Positions 1 to 8,097 of a DNA stretch of 64,000 nucleotides are shown here, in pieces. Origin of the DNA: Acidobacteriota bacterium (GTDB lineage: Bacteria; Acidobacteriota; Terriglobia; Bryobacterales; Bryobacteraceae); NCBI GenBank assembly GCA_018268935.1, contig JAFDVS010000068.1, positions 1-64,000 on the forward strand, written 5' to 3'. A program made the position numbers and the translations under genes. The notes under the pieces were generated by a model, which was not told the origin of the DNA, did not search any database, and saw nothing but the letters and a program-made list of their open reading frames with translations. Position 1 is the first letter of the stretch. Every line of letters begins with the position of its first letter.

Positions 1-432
1 GTGAACTGCGAAAGACAGGCTAAGGCCCACGGAGTGGGCCCTGGGTTGACTAGGGCAACAGAGCAGAACTCGTCGACACTCCTGCTCCCTGTAAGTCCCA
101 AAATACAGAGAGCGATGGCTCACCGAGGTCGTCAATCCCGGCGACCGGCGCCAGTGTCCTCCCGGCGGTTGTGTCGGTCCATCCTGCTCAACTGGTTTGG
201 AGGATGACGTCTACACTTACACCCTGATGGTGTCAACTCCGGCCCCTCCCTGCGTCCAGCGGATCGCCATAAAACGCGGCCGTTGAGGTTAAGCGGGAAA
301 GTAGAGGACCACAGACTTCTTCTCTGGCAACACATGCCTACGGAGCAAGCGCAGGAATTTCTGTGGCAATTTTCGGCAATTCAGGCGATAACGATTCCGG
401 TCAGCAGACCGCGCTGGCTGGAGGTCGCCATC
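1..432. other. Left-edge region without a supported gene
   Basis: No convincing gene is visible here. Short open frames exist on both strands but show no recognisable family, no good ribosome binding site and low-complexity composition. A perfect 7-bp hairpin (GGCCCAC, 3-nt loop, GTGGGCC) lies at 24-40 without a T-tract. The last bases hold the ribosome binding site (GGAGG near 419-423) of the antirestriction gene that follows. Confidence 0.5.
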
Positions 433-1299
433 ATGAATCTTGATCTGACGGATGTACGCCGGATGTCGGGGAGCCTGTTGTTGGAAGAGGCAGTCACCAA
501 GCCGGGAACACTACACGAGGCCTACAGTCGTTTCTGGAACTACAGCCTCGGCAACCAGATCTTGGCTTTGATTCAATGCCGTGATCGAGGAATAGAACCA
601 GGGCCACTCGCGAGTTTCAATCGCTGGAAAGAACTTGGCCGGCATGTGAAGAAGGGAGAGAGGGCGATCACTCTCTGCATGCCGATCAAGTTGAAGTGCA
701 AGGATTGGGATCAACGGCGGGAGGAAGCCGGAATGATCGAAGGAGATGAAGTGCATGGCGCTGGATTCCGGACTGTGTTCGTATTCAAGCGGAACTGGTT
801 CGTGCTGAGCCAGACTGATGGTGAGCAGTACAAACCGGAGCCGATGCCGAAGTGGAACAAAGAGCAAGCACTCGCTGCCCTAGACATTCGCGAGGAGCCG
901 TTCAAGCTGATCGACGGCAATTCTCAGGGTTATGCGACTGCGGCCAGAACAATCGCGATCTCGCCGCTCGCCGTGCTGCCGTGGAAGACGACGTTTCACG
1001 AAGTGGCTCACCTGTTACTGGGTCACATCGGAGAGGGCCGACTTGCCGATGACGAGGTTCCGGAGAAATCTCTACGAGAAGTAGAAGCCGAATCGGTCGC
1101 ATTGATCTGTTGTGAATCGCTTGGACTTGAGGGAGCTGAATTCTGTCGAGGCTACATTCAGAGTTGGCTCAGCGGACACGGCATTCCGGAGAATTCGGCC
1201 CAGAGGATCATGAAGGCGGCCACTGCAATCCTGAAGGCAGGTGTCGTTGCTGATCAAGTCGACATTGATACTAATCAGGGAGTGGGAGACACGGCGTGA
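433..1299 (+). CDS. ArdC-like antirestriction protein with zincin metallopeptidase domain
   Basis: The 288-residue protein resembles the ArdC/DUF1738 family: an N-terminal ssDNA-binding-like half (residues about 1-125, with the typical SFNRWKELGRHVKKGE stretch) followed by a zincin-like peptidase half with HEVAH at 189-193 and a downstream E-x-E at 218-220 as the probable third metal ligand. Family members on plasmids and integrative elements protect incoming DNA from restriction by the new host. The ATG at 433 is chosen because GGAGG lies about 9 nt upstream; the frame opens earlier at 283 with no such site. Its 3' end overlaps the convergent patatin gene by 29 nt. Carriage beside CBASS and a type I R-M system suggests a mobile element equipped for both entry and defence. 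The family call is fairly safe; the activity is inferred. Confidence 0.8.
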   Translation: MNLDLTDVRRMSGSLLLEEAVTKPGTLHEAYSRFWNYSLGNQILALIQCRDRGIEPGPLASFNRWKELGRHVKKGERAITLCMPIKLKCKDWDQRREEAGMIEGDEVHGAGFRTVFVFKRNWFVLSQTDGEQYKPEPMPKWNKEQALAALDIREEPFKLIDGNSQGYATAARTIAISPLAVLPWKTTFHEVAHLLLGHIGEGRLADDEVPEKSLREVEAESVALICCESLGLEGAEFCRGYIQSWLSGHGIPENSAQRIMKAATAILKAGVVADQVDIDTNQGVGDTA

Positions 1300-2245
1300 A
1301 CGGGGCGGCAACGCGGTACAGGAATCGGTCGCTAATGTACTTCTCCTCGTGTCGTGCTCGGTCGATGCCAAGACCGTGCAAATCAGAAATCTGCCTCGCA
1401 TCATCGAGAGAGAATCGCGCTCCCTGAACGATTGGACTTACCCTATGCGGTGCGGTTCCGAGAAGAATCGCCGCTTGTTTGATCGCCCCGTCTGCTTGTG
1501 CCTGCATGAACAATGCCGCCAATCTCGTCTTCCAATTCCATGCTCCGCCTTTTTTGCGCAGCTTATGCTGGACATGGAAAGGTTCCTCCGTTGTTCCGAT
1601 GCTCAGCACGTCCACTTCATCAGCCCTGTGGGTGAGGTTGGCTATGGCCTCCAGCACGCCCACCAGAACGGGGTTGTTCGCCCATACTCCACCGTCTAGG
1701 TACAGCCGTCCATCGCCGACGTCGTGCGGCGGTAAAAAGGTGGGAGCCGCCGCGGTGGCCAGCGCGACATCGACGCACGATCGCAGATAGTCCTGTTTGA
1801 ACCGGTCGCAATGGGCGGTCTTGAATAGCGCGACACTGCCATCAAGAATGTTAAAAGCGGGGATGACGAGTCGGGTGTGAGAATGTCCGAGTTTTCTGTC
1901 ACTGAATACCTCGTGCAATGCTGTTTTGAGCGGTGCGGGATCATGCTTGCCGCAGACCAGCCAACGGAGCATCAACCATGATCGAGTGTGGAATCCCACT
2001 GACGGAAAGATCGTTGGCCCGTGATTTAGGTAGAAGTCGAGGATCCTGGAAGCTGGCAATCCAAGGCCGAGGCTGATGGCGATGATTCCGCCGGTGGAGG
2101 TTCCAGTAATCAGATCAAAGTAGTCGGAGATGCGCTTGCCCGTCATCCGCTCTATCTCACTGAGAAAGGCGGCCGTGAACACACCTTTGATGCCGCCACC
2201 GTCCAGCGACAGTATCCTGAATGGTGTTTCGCCGTTTGTGGTCAT
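1271..2245 (-). CDS. capV: Patatin-like phospholipase, CBASS effector (CapV type)
   Basis: This 324-residue protein starts with the patatin oxyanion motif DGGGIKG (about residues 15-21), then the nucleophile motif GTSTGG and the catalytic Asp in DGGVWANNP. In CBASS, CapV-type patatins are switched on by the cyclic nucleotide made by the CD-NTase and degrade membrane phospholipids, killing the infected cell. The start at 2245 gives a 4-nt ATGA overlap with the stop of the E2-like gene, so it is the last gene of a coupled operon; an in-frame ATG at 2293 would add 16 residues inside the E2 gene and is less likely. Catalytic residues look intact. Function is from family plus context; the activating nucleotide is unknown. 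Confidence 0.9.
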   Translation of the reverse strand: MTTNGETPFRILSLDGGGIKGVFTAAFLSEIERMTGKRISDYFDLITGTSTGGIIAISLGLGLPASRILDFYLNHGPTIFPSVGFHTRSWLMLRWLVCGKHDPAPLKTALHEVFSDRKLGHSHTRLVIPAFNILDGSVALFKTAHCDRFKQDYLRSCVDVALATAAAPTFLPPHDVGDGRLYLDGGVWANNPVLVGVLEAIANLTHRADEVDVLSIGTTEEPFHVQHKLRKKGGAWNWKTRLAALFMQAQADGAIKQAAILLGTAPHRVSPIVQGARFSLDDARQISDLHGLGIDRARHEEKYISDRFLYRVAAPFTPCLPLPD

Positions 2246-2667
2246 GCTGTGCGCACATCCCCGACGTTGTGTTCTACGCCGCCCCCCTGCCAATCACCAG
2301 TCGCTCTCCAGACCTCGTAGTACGTGAGCCAAAGGGAGAGCCAGCTGACGATAGACGTCGCGATCTTCATATCTGGTCTCCATTCGCAATTCTTGGGGTC
2401 GTATAGGCAAGGCTCATCATCGGCGTAAGTGTGCGGAATAGGTTCGTTTTTAGTTCGCGGCTGCAACTGTCCTCCAGGGACGAACACTCTGGGGCGCTGG
2501 CCGAGTTCGTATTGGATGACGACCTTGTACTCTCTGCTTAATGGTGTGGGCTGGAGGACACCCCGGCAAACCAACTCGCGTCCTCGTACCGTGGAACGAA
2601 AGTGAGGGAGATGGTGCCGCATCCAAGCGGCCTGCTCGTGTACGTTCAACCTCGCCCGGCGAATCAT
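2242..2667 (-). CDS. E2-like conjugating enzyme of short type II CBASS
   Basis: The 141-residue protein has the layout of the CBASS-associated E2 family: a central H-x-Y-x-x-D-E-x-C-L-Y segment with the candidate catalytic Cys at residue 87, then W-x-x-D-M-K-I-A and a W-L-x-x-W-L-x-x-Y-E-x-W-x-x-T-G-x-W tail (residues about 96-126). In known short type II systems such an E2 alone, without E1 or JAB partners, forms a thioester-type link with the C-terminus of the CD-NTase and primes it. Its ATG overlaps the CD-NTase stop by one base and its stop overlaps the capV start, so the three are translated together. No E1-like or JAB gene is seen nearby, which fits the short type. Family recognition is by motif, not by search. 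Confidence 0.82.
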   Translation of the reverse strand: MIRRARLNVHEQAAWMRHHLPHFRSTVRGRELVCRGVLQPTPLSREYKVVIQYELGQRPRVFVPGGQLQPRTKNEPIPHTYADDEPCLYDPKNCEWRPDMKIATSIVSWLSLWLTYYEVWRATGDWQGGGVEHNVGDVRTA

Positions 2668-3800
2668 CAGCTCTTTCCGAAGAAGTTGTTTGCGGGAATG
2701 GACAAACCAGTAGTCACGGTTGTGAGCGCGGCTGTTCTAGGCGTGACCCGCAACAGGTTTTCGTTGCGCAGACCTTCAGTATGCCTGCCGAAAGCACTTA
2801 CCGCCTTGCTTGCAACTGCACGGCCGAACAGGGTCCCTAGACCCTTTCCCACTTCGTCGAGCCCGCGTTGCTGCATGAGTTCATCGAGCTGATAGCGAAA
2901 GTTCCTGAGGTAGCTCTTGAACTGCTTGTAACTTTCAACGGTCCAGCTATCGGCGAAGTTCTCGGCTCTGTTCGTCGGATTAGGGACGGTGATGATCCCC
3001 GGAGTGGAATCCACCAACACAAGAATGGAACTCACGATGTTGTCCAGACTGGCGCTCAGCGACGACTCTCCTCGATAGAACGTTGCAGCGAGCGTGGTAA
3101 GCACAATGGAACGCGCCGCCGCCGGATCGCCACCGAAGAATGAATCGCGGTGCCTCTTCATCAACTGAACCGTTCGTTGGAGCGGGTATTTCAATTCAGA
3201 CGGCACGGGGCTCGGAAGTGGTCGCACCTCTTTCGCCACATATCCGAACTCTGCCGCTGGTCGTCGCCGGCAGCAATCAAAGAAAACATCCGCAAACCCA
3301 ATTGGATTGCTGAGTATCCAGCATTCGAGTTTGCGGTCCGGCACCCATATACATGAGCCGCTCCTCGCCGGGTCAGGACAAGCTGGGAGTATGTCGAGGT
3401 GAAAGTTACCAGCATAGTTCAACCGAAGGCACCGATTCTTCTTCTCCAAAATCTGCTTGTATGTGCCGTGGTCGTTGAGTCTACGATGGACAAGATCGTA
3501 GACAGCCATTGGATTCGCGGACCCACACCAGTGGAGTTGGCAGACGAGATCGAGGTCGAACTCTTCGCGGAACCACGGGCGGTTAGTTGTTCCCAGTCGC
3601 ATGCTGCCCTGCGGGTAGATCAGTGGCTGGAAAACGTGCAGCGCGCTGTCCTCTGCCGAGAGCCATCTCCCGACTGCCTCATACTTCTGCATTGCGTCCT
3701 GGTACTGAGTTTGGGTGAGTTGGAGGTTTACGCAGACTTGTTCGAGCAGAGTGTCCAACTGTCCCTGCCGTGTATCGAGTGCCATTGCGGTTTGCGCCAT
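2667..3800 (-). CDS. CBASS CD-NTase (cyclic oligonucleotide synthase)
   Basis: The 377-residue protein is a nucleotidyltransferase of the CD-NTase/SMODS type: GSMRLGTT at 65-72, the metal-binding D-L-D at 82-84 and a third acidic residue in HLDILPA near 136. Such enzymes sense infection and make cyclic di- or trinucleotides that activate the effector, here the patatin two genes downstream. The C-terminus ends Asn-Asn-Phe-Phe-Gly-Lys-Ser; a Gly near the tail is relevant because E2-containing CBASS acts on the CD-NTase C-terminus. The ATG at 3800 is preferred since GAGGA lies 8 nt upstream; longer frames would run into the DUF3892 gene. Clade and nucleotide product cannot be decided from the sequence by eye. 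Confidence 0.9.
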   Translation of the reverse strand: MAQTAMALDTRQGQLDTLLEQVCVNLQLTQTQYQDAMQKYEAVGRWLSAEDSALHVFQPLIYPQGSMRLGTTNRPWFREEFDLDLVCQLHWCGSANPMAVYDLVHRRLNDHGTYKQILEKKNRCLRLNYAGNFHLDILPACPDPARSGSCIWVPDRKLECWILSNPIGFADVFFDCCRRRPAAEFGYVAKEVRPLPSPVPSELKYPLQRTVQLMKRHRDSFFGGDPAAARSIVLTTLAATFYRGESSLSASLDNIVSSILVLVDSTPGIITVPNPTNRAENFADSWTVESYKQFKSYLRNFRYQLDELMQQRGLDEVGKGLGTLFGRAVASKAVSAFGRHTEGLRNENLLRVTPRTAALTTVTTGLSIPANNFFGKS

Positions 3801-3826
3801 AATCGTGTTCCTCGGTGTCTCCGCAA

Positions 3827-4114
3827 TTAAGGACATTCGGGCAGGCTGAGGAGGTTGTTGGGGTGCTCGCCATCCGCCTTCGTCTTGAGGTACTTGTTCC
3901 CGTAACTGCTCACCGCCACGATCACCCATACGCTGCTGCCGTTGACCGACACGTAGAACTGCCAGCGACCGCTCTCAATCCCGGCGATTGCTTCCTGCTG
4001 AGATAGTTTCCACCGCGTTCCGTCCGGGTTCACGCCACCGACGCTGAGAATGCGCTCGTGTGGGTTCGGGCGGTCGCTTTTGTTGATGCACTTGATTTGT
4101 ACCTGCTGTACCAT
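3827..4114 (-). CDS. DUF3892-like small protein, first gene of the CBASS operon
   Basis: The 95-residue protein has the features of DUF3892: an N-terminal I-K-C-I-N-K-S strand, a conserved I-x-x-V-G-G-x-x-x-x-G-x-x-W segment, an E-A-I-x-x-I-E-x-G motif and a C-terminal part ending in basic residues. No biochemical role is established for the family. It lies 26 nt upstream of the CD-NTase on the same strand, downstream of a shared control region, so it is likely cotranscribed with CBASS. Whether it is a working part of the system, a regulator, or a passenger is not decided by the sequence. Confidence 0.7.
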   Translation of the reverse strand: MVQQVQIKCINKSDRPNPHERILSVGGVNPDGTRWKLSQQEAIAGIESGRWQFYVSVNGSSVWVIVAVSSYGNKYLKTKADGEHPNNLLSLPECP

Positions 4115-4152
4115 CCTGCCTGCCTTTCTGCGAATCCTCGTGGGACCGCACC

Positions 4153-4186
4153 TTCAGTGTAGCACTGAAAGCGAACTAAAGTTCGC
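4153..4186. promoter_or_regulatory. Two adjacent palindromes between the CBASS and XRE operons
   Basis: Two perfect inverted repeats sit side by side in the 141-bp gap between divergent genes: TTCAGTG-TAG-CACTGAA at 4153-4169 and GCGAACT-AA-AGTTCGC at 4171-4186. They lie about 40-70 bp upstream of the DUF3892 start and about 70-100 bp upstream of the XRE start. The size and position are those of repressor operators, and the XRE protein encoded next door is the obvious candidate binder. This is inference from symmetry and location only. Confidence 0.5.
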
Positions 4187-4255
4187 AATACAGGAACGCG
4201 GCGATTCGGTCTTGCATATCTCATTGAAAGGGTTCAAGATAAAAGATGGTGAACC

Positions 4256-4663
4256 ATGGACACAGTCGGCGATAGAATTCGTAAGCTAAGGCAAGATAAG
4301 AGGCTTACGCTCGATCAGCTGTCCGAGCGAACCGGGATCAGCAAGGGGTTCCTGAGCGACGCGGAGAACGATAATAGGAACGTGAGTTCGCAGAACCTAC
4401 TCAAAATTGCGAACGAGCTGAACGCATCGTTGGACTACCTGCTGCGCGGCACCGATACGGCCCCGCCGAACCCCGAACCCCTTTCCATCCCGCCAGAGTT
4501 GACCGAAGCCGCCCGCGAATTAGACCTGTCGTTCACGCAAACGGAGGCGTTGCTGGCGGCGCATCGGTCGGTTATAGCCAGGCGCTCAAACGAGGGACTC
4601 AGAACACCAACAGTGCAGGACTGGAAGGAGATGTTTAAGACGCTGAAGAAGTTCCTCGTCTAG
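4256..4663 (+). CDS. XRE-family transcriptional regulator
   Basis: The 135-residue protein begins with a helix-turn-helix of the Cro/C1 type (residues about 5-62: IRKLRQDKRLTLDQLSERTG, then ISKGFLSDAE) and has a short C-terminal helical tail without a recognised domain. It starts a plus-strand pair with the ImmA/IrrE-type protease 7 nt downstream, the classic repressor/anti-repressor-protease arrangement of integrative elements, where the protease cleaves the repressor on a signal. The divergent CBASS operon and the palindromes in the gap suggest it controls itself and possibly CBASS. Targets are inferred, not shown. Confidence 0.85.
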   Translation: MDTVGDRIRKLRQDKRLTLDQLSERTGISKGFLSDAENDNRNVSSQNLLKIANELNASLDYLLRGTDTAPPNPEPLSIPPELTEAARELDLSFTQTEALLAAHRSVIARRSNEGLRTPTVQDWKEMFKTLKKFLV

Positions 4664-4670
4664 CCCCGCT

Positions 4671-5762
4671 ATGGATCGCCTCCACAATCAGAAGATTTGG
4701 GACATCGCCAACGCGTTGCAGCTGCCAACGAACGGCTCGCCCGCTGATGCTATCCTCGCCCACTGTGTCGAGCGGGCCGGGGCGATGCTGGCCGACTTCC
4801 CCGACTGTGCAACTCCTTCGAACTTGCTCGACATCATGGCGGCTACCCTCGGCACATCCTTTGAGGTGGTCCGCTCCGATGACGAACTCCTGGCTCTTCA
4901 GAAACGGTACGTGCAAGGTGGTGAGTTAGGCTTCGTCAACCTGGACAAGGAACTACACGGCGAAGTGTACGGCGTCACCTACCGAAGAATGACGGCGCGA
5001 ACCGGGGAGAGGCCGTTCGTTTCCGTGATCGATTGCAGGGGCGACAAAGCCCTGCGGTCCTACTTCACGAAGTGGCACGAGATCGGGCACCTCCTGATTC
5101 TCTCGGACCAGCAGCGAACCACCTACAAGCGGACCCATGCTCGCGGCACCAGCAAGGACCCCGAGGAAATTCTGGTCGATGCAATCGCGGGCCACATGGG
5201 GTTCCTCCCCCAGTTCCTTGTGCCCGAGATCGGAAACGATGTGGCCTTCGCCGAGGTGGACCGCATCAAGGGCAAGCTCTGCCCCGAGGCCAGTACTCTC
5301 GCATCCGCGATTGCCTACGCCAAGCACCATCATGAACCGTGTGTGTTGATCGAAGCCAAACTGGCGTTCAAGAAAGACGAGGAGGCCGACATGCTCCAAG
5401 GTTCCTTCGGGTTCTACGAGCCACCAACACCAAAACTCCGCGTACAGGTGGTTGTGCCGAGCGAGAACGCCAAGGAGCACGGCCTTTACATTCCCAAGAA
5501 GTACCGCGTCCCCGAGGTGTCGGTCATCCATCGCGTTCACGAGGGCCTGCAGGACTACGGCGTCGCTTCGGAATGCATGTCGATGTGGGAGACCTCGGAC
5601 GGCAAGCGCCTCGGAGCCTTGCAAGTTCGGGTCGAAGCACGCAAGTCATTCGACGCTGTTCTGGCACTCATTTCGTTGGCGGGCGGTAGTCCGCAATATC
5701 CGAGCAGCAACAAAAAGAAGCGGCACTCCGACGGTGCCCACGATTCCGCCGATAGGTTTTGA
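4671..5762 (+). CDS. ImmA/IrrE-type metallopeptidase
   Basis: The 363-residue protein carries a zinc peptidase signature KWHEIGHLLI (HEIGH at 136-140) and a downstream acidic cluster DPEEILVDAIAGHMG (about 163-177) that supplies the third ligand, as in ImmA/IrrE (COG2856) proteins. About 180 further residues follow with no motif I recognise. Family members cleave partner XRE repressors, and an XRE gene lies immediately upstream, so a paired regulatory switch is likely. The gene stops 4 nt before hsdM, so the pair may be transcribed with the type I R-M operon and control it. A protease acting on phage or host targets is an alternative. Confidence 0.82.
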   Translation: MDRLHNQKIWDIANALQLPTNGSPADAILAHCVERAGAMLADFPDCATPSNLLDIMAATLGTSFEVVRSDDELLALQKRYVQGGELGFVNLDKELHGEVYGVTYRRMTARTGERPFVSVIDCRGDKALRSYFTKWHEIGHLLILSDQQRTTYKRTHARGTSKDPEEILVDAIAGHMGFLPQFLVPEIGNDVAFAEVDRIKGKLCPEASTLASAIAYAKHHHEPCVLIEAKLAFKKDEEADMLQGSFGFYEPPTPKLRVQVVVPSENAKEHGLYIPKKYRVPEVSVIHRVHEGLQDYGVASECMSMWETSDGKRLGALQVRVEARKSFDAVLALISLAGGSPQYPSSNKKKRHSDGAHDSADRF

Positions 5763-5766
5763 ACCC

Positions 5767-8097
5767 ATGGACCAGTCTCAACTGAACACCCTAACCAACT
5801 TTATCTGGAACATCGCCGACGATGTGCTCCGCGACGTGTATGTCCGTGGGAAGTATCGTGATGTCATTCTGCCCATGACGGTCCTCCGTCGCCTGGATGC
5901 GGTGCTCGAGCCGACCAAGCAGGCGGTGCTCGACATGAAAGCCGCGCTCGACCGCGAACAGGTCGCCAACCAGGACGACGCGCTGCGGGCCGCGTCGGGG
6001 CAAGCCTTCTACAACACCTCCCCGTTTCTGCTCCGCGACCTCAAGTCCCGCGCCACCCAGCAGAAGCTCCGGGACGACTTCGAAGCGTACCTCGATGGAT
6101 TCTCGCCCAACGTGCAGGACATCCTGAACAACTTCGAGTTCCGCAACCAAATTCCGCGCCTGTCGAAAGCGGATACCCTCGGCCAACTGATCGAGAGATT
6201 CCTAGACAAAGACATCAACCTCAGCCCCAACCCTGTCGGCGACCTGCCCGCGCTCGACAATCATTCGATGGGCACCATCTTCGAGGAGTTGGTCCGCCGT
6301 TTCAACGAAGAGAACAACGAAGAGGCTGGCGAACACTGGACTCCTCGTGACGCAGTGCGGCTCATGGCCAACTTGATCTTCCTGCCTGTGGCCGATCACG
6401 TTCAATCAGCCACCTACCTTGTCTACGACGGCGCGTGTGGAACTGGAGGAATGCTCACGGTCGCCGAAGAGACGCTGAAGCAGATCGCCCAGGCCCACGG
6501 CAAACAGGTCGCCGCTCACCTGTATGGCCAGGAAATCAACGCCGAGACCTACGCCATCTGCAAAGCCGACCTCCTATTGAAGGGCGACGGCGATGCGGCG
6601 GACAATATCGTCGGCGGTCCTGCTCACTCCACACTCTCCGCAGACGCCTTCCGCTCTCACGAGTTCGATTTCATGCTCTCCAATCCGCCCTATGGCAAGA
6701 GTTGGAAGAGCGACCTCGACCGCATGGGCGGCAAGAAGGAACTGAAGGACCCGCGCTTCCTCATCCAACACGGCGACGACCCAGAATTCTCGCTGGTAAC
6801 CCGCTCCAATGACGGCCAAATGCTCTTCCTGGCGAACATGTTGAGCAAGATGAAACACGACACGCCGCTGGGCAGTCGAATCGCGGAGGTCCACAACGGC
6901 TCGTCACTCTTCACGGGAGACGCAGGACAGGGCGAAAGCAATATCCGCCGTTGGATCATCGAAAACGATTGGCTGGAGGCCATTGTCGCTCTACCCCTAA
7001 ACATGTTTTACAACACGCCTATTGCCACATACGTATGGGTGCTGACCAACCGTAAGCCCGAACGTCGTCGCGGCAGAGTGCAACTCATTGACGCCACGCA
7101 GTGGTTCCGACCGCTACGGAAGAACATGGGGAAGAAAAATTGTGAACTGTCGGCGGGAGACATTGACCGGATATGCGAAATTTTTCTGGGCTTCAAAGAG
7201 AGCGAGCACTCGAAGATCCTCTCAAACGAGGCGTTAGGGTACTGGAAAGTGAAAGTCGAACGCCCGCTTCGCCTGCACAGCCAACTTACACGCAAAGCTA
7301 TCGAGACGTTGCGTTTCGCCTCTGGCGATGAACAGATCCGCTCTGCGCTCTATGAGAAGCTCGGGGAGGACCTGTTCGAGAACCCCGCCAAGGTGCGGAA
7401 GCAGTTGGAGCAACTCGTTTACAGCTGGGGCAACGACGAGGACGAAGCCGAGGACGAGAACGGCGAGGGCGGCGGCACCCAGAAGACATTGCCCGAGGCG
7501 AAGAAGAAGAAACTCCTCAGCGAGTCCACATGGAAGCGGGATGCCGCGCTGGTCGAGACGGCAACCAAACTCCGCGAGGCCCTCGGCGACGGCCTGTTCG
7601 AAGATCACAATGTCTTTGTCGAACGCGTGGATGAAGCCCTTAAGAAGCTCAACCTAAAGCCAAGTGCCGCCGAGTTGAAGGTCATTATCAATGCCGTGAG
7701 CTGGCGTGTAGAACACGCGCCGCCTGTAATCAAGAAGGTCCACAAGCCCGGAAAAGCTGAGGCTGATCCGCTGCGCGGCCTCTTCGAAACCGAGGTCGGT
7801 GGCAAAACCTGCGTGGTGGAGTATGAACCCGACAGCGAACTGCGCGATTTCGAGCAGGTCCCGCTACTCGAAGAAGGCGGTATCGAGGCATTCATCAGAC
7901 GAGAGGTGTTGCCGTTCACACCGGACGCCTGGATCGTGGACGAGGGCACCAAGATCGGATACGAAATCAGTTTTGCTCGACAGTTCTACAAGCCTCCCAC
8001 GCTCCGAACACTCGCGCAAATCAGCGCTGAGATGGTCGCGCTTGAACATGAGACGCAGGGCCTGCTGGCCGAGATCACCGGAGCAGCATCATCATGA
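5767..8097 (+). CDS. hsdM: Type I restriction-modification DNA methyltransferase subunit M
   Basis: The 776-residue protein is an N6-adenine methylase: an N-terminal helical HsdM domain (about 1-160), HWTPRDAVRLM near 190-200, the SAM-binding motif DGACGTGG at 221-228 and the catalytic NPPY at 306-309. With HsdS it methylates the recognition site and forms part of the restriction complex. It is longer than classical M subunits (about 520 residues) through a C-terminal extension with an acidic Asp/Glu-rich linker (around 560-575). The ATG at 5767 follows the protease stop by 4 nt; the frame stays open upstream inside that gene but without support. The stop overlaps the hsdS start by 4 nt. Confidence 0.93.
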   Translation: MDQSQLNTLTNFIWNIADDVLRDVYVRGKYRDVILPMTVLRRLDAVLEPTKQAVLDMKAALDREQVANQDDALRAASGQAFYNTSPFLLRDLKSRATQQKLRDDFEAYLDGFSPNVQDILNNFEFRNQIPRLSKADTLGQLIERFLDKDINLSPNPVGDLPALDNHSMGTIFEELVRRFNEENNEEAGEHWTPRDAVRLMANLIFLPVADHVQSATYLVYDGACGTGGMLTVAEETLKQIAQAHGKQVAAHLYGQEINAETYAICKADLLLKGDGDAADNIVGGPAHSTLSADAFRSHEFDFMLSNPPYGKSWKSDLDRMGGKKELKDPRFLIQHGDDPEFSLVTRSNDGQMLFLANMLSKMKHDTPLGSRIAEVHNGSSLFTGDAGQGESNIRRWIIENDWLEAIVALPLNMFYNTPIATYVWVLTNRKPERRRGRVQLIDATQWFRPLRKNMGKKNCELSAGDIDRICEIFLGFKESEHSKILSNEALGYWKVKVERPLRLHSQLTRKAIETLRFASGDEQIRSALYEKLGEDLFENPAKVRKQLEQLVYSWGNDEDEAEDENGEGGGTQKTLPEAKKKKLLSESTWKRDAALVETATKLREALGDGLFEDHNVFVERVDEALKKLNLKPSAAELKVIINAVSWRVEHAPPVIKKVHKPGKAEADPLRGLFETEVGGKTCVVEYEPDSELRDFEQVPLLEEGGIEAFIRREVLPFTPDAWIVDEGTKIGYEISFARQFYKPPTLRTLAQISAEMVALEHETQGLLAEITGAASS

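Noticed and set aside
4671..5762. Reading the HEIGH protein as a second ArdC
   Set aside because: It lacks the ArdC ssDNA-binding half and follows an XRE gene at 7 nt, which fits the ImmA/IrrE arrangement better.
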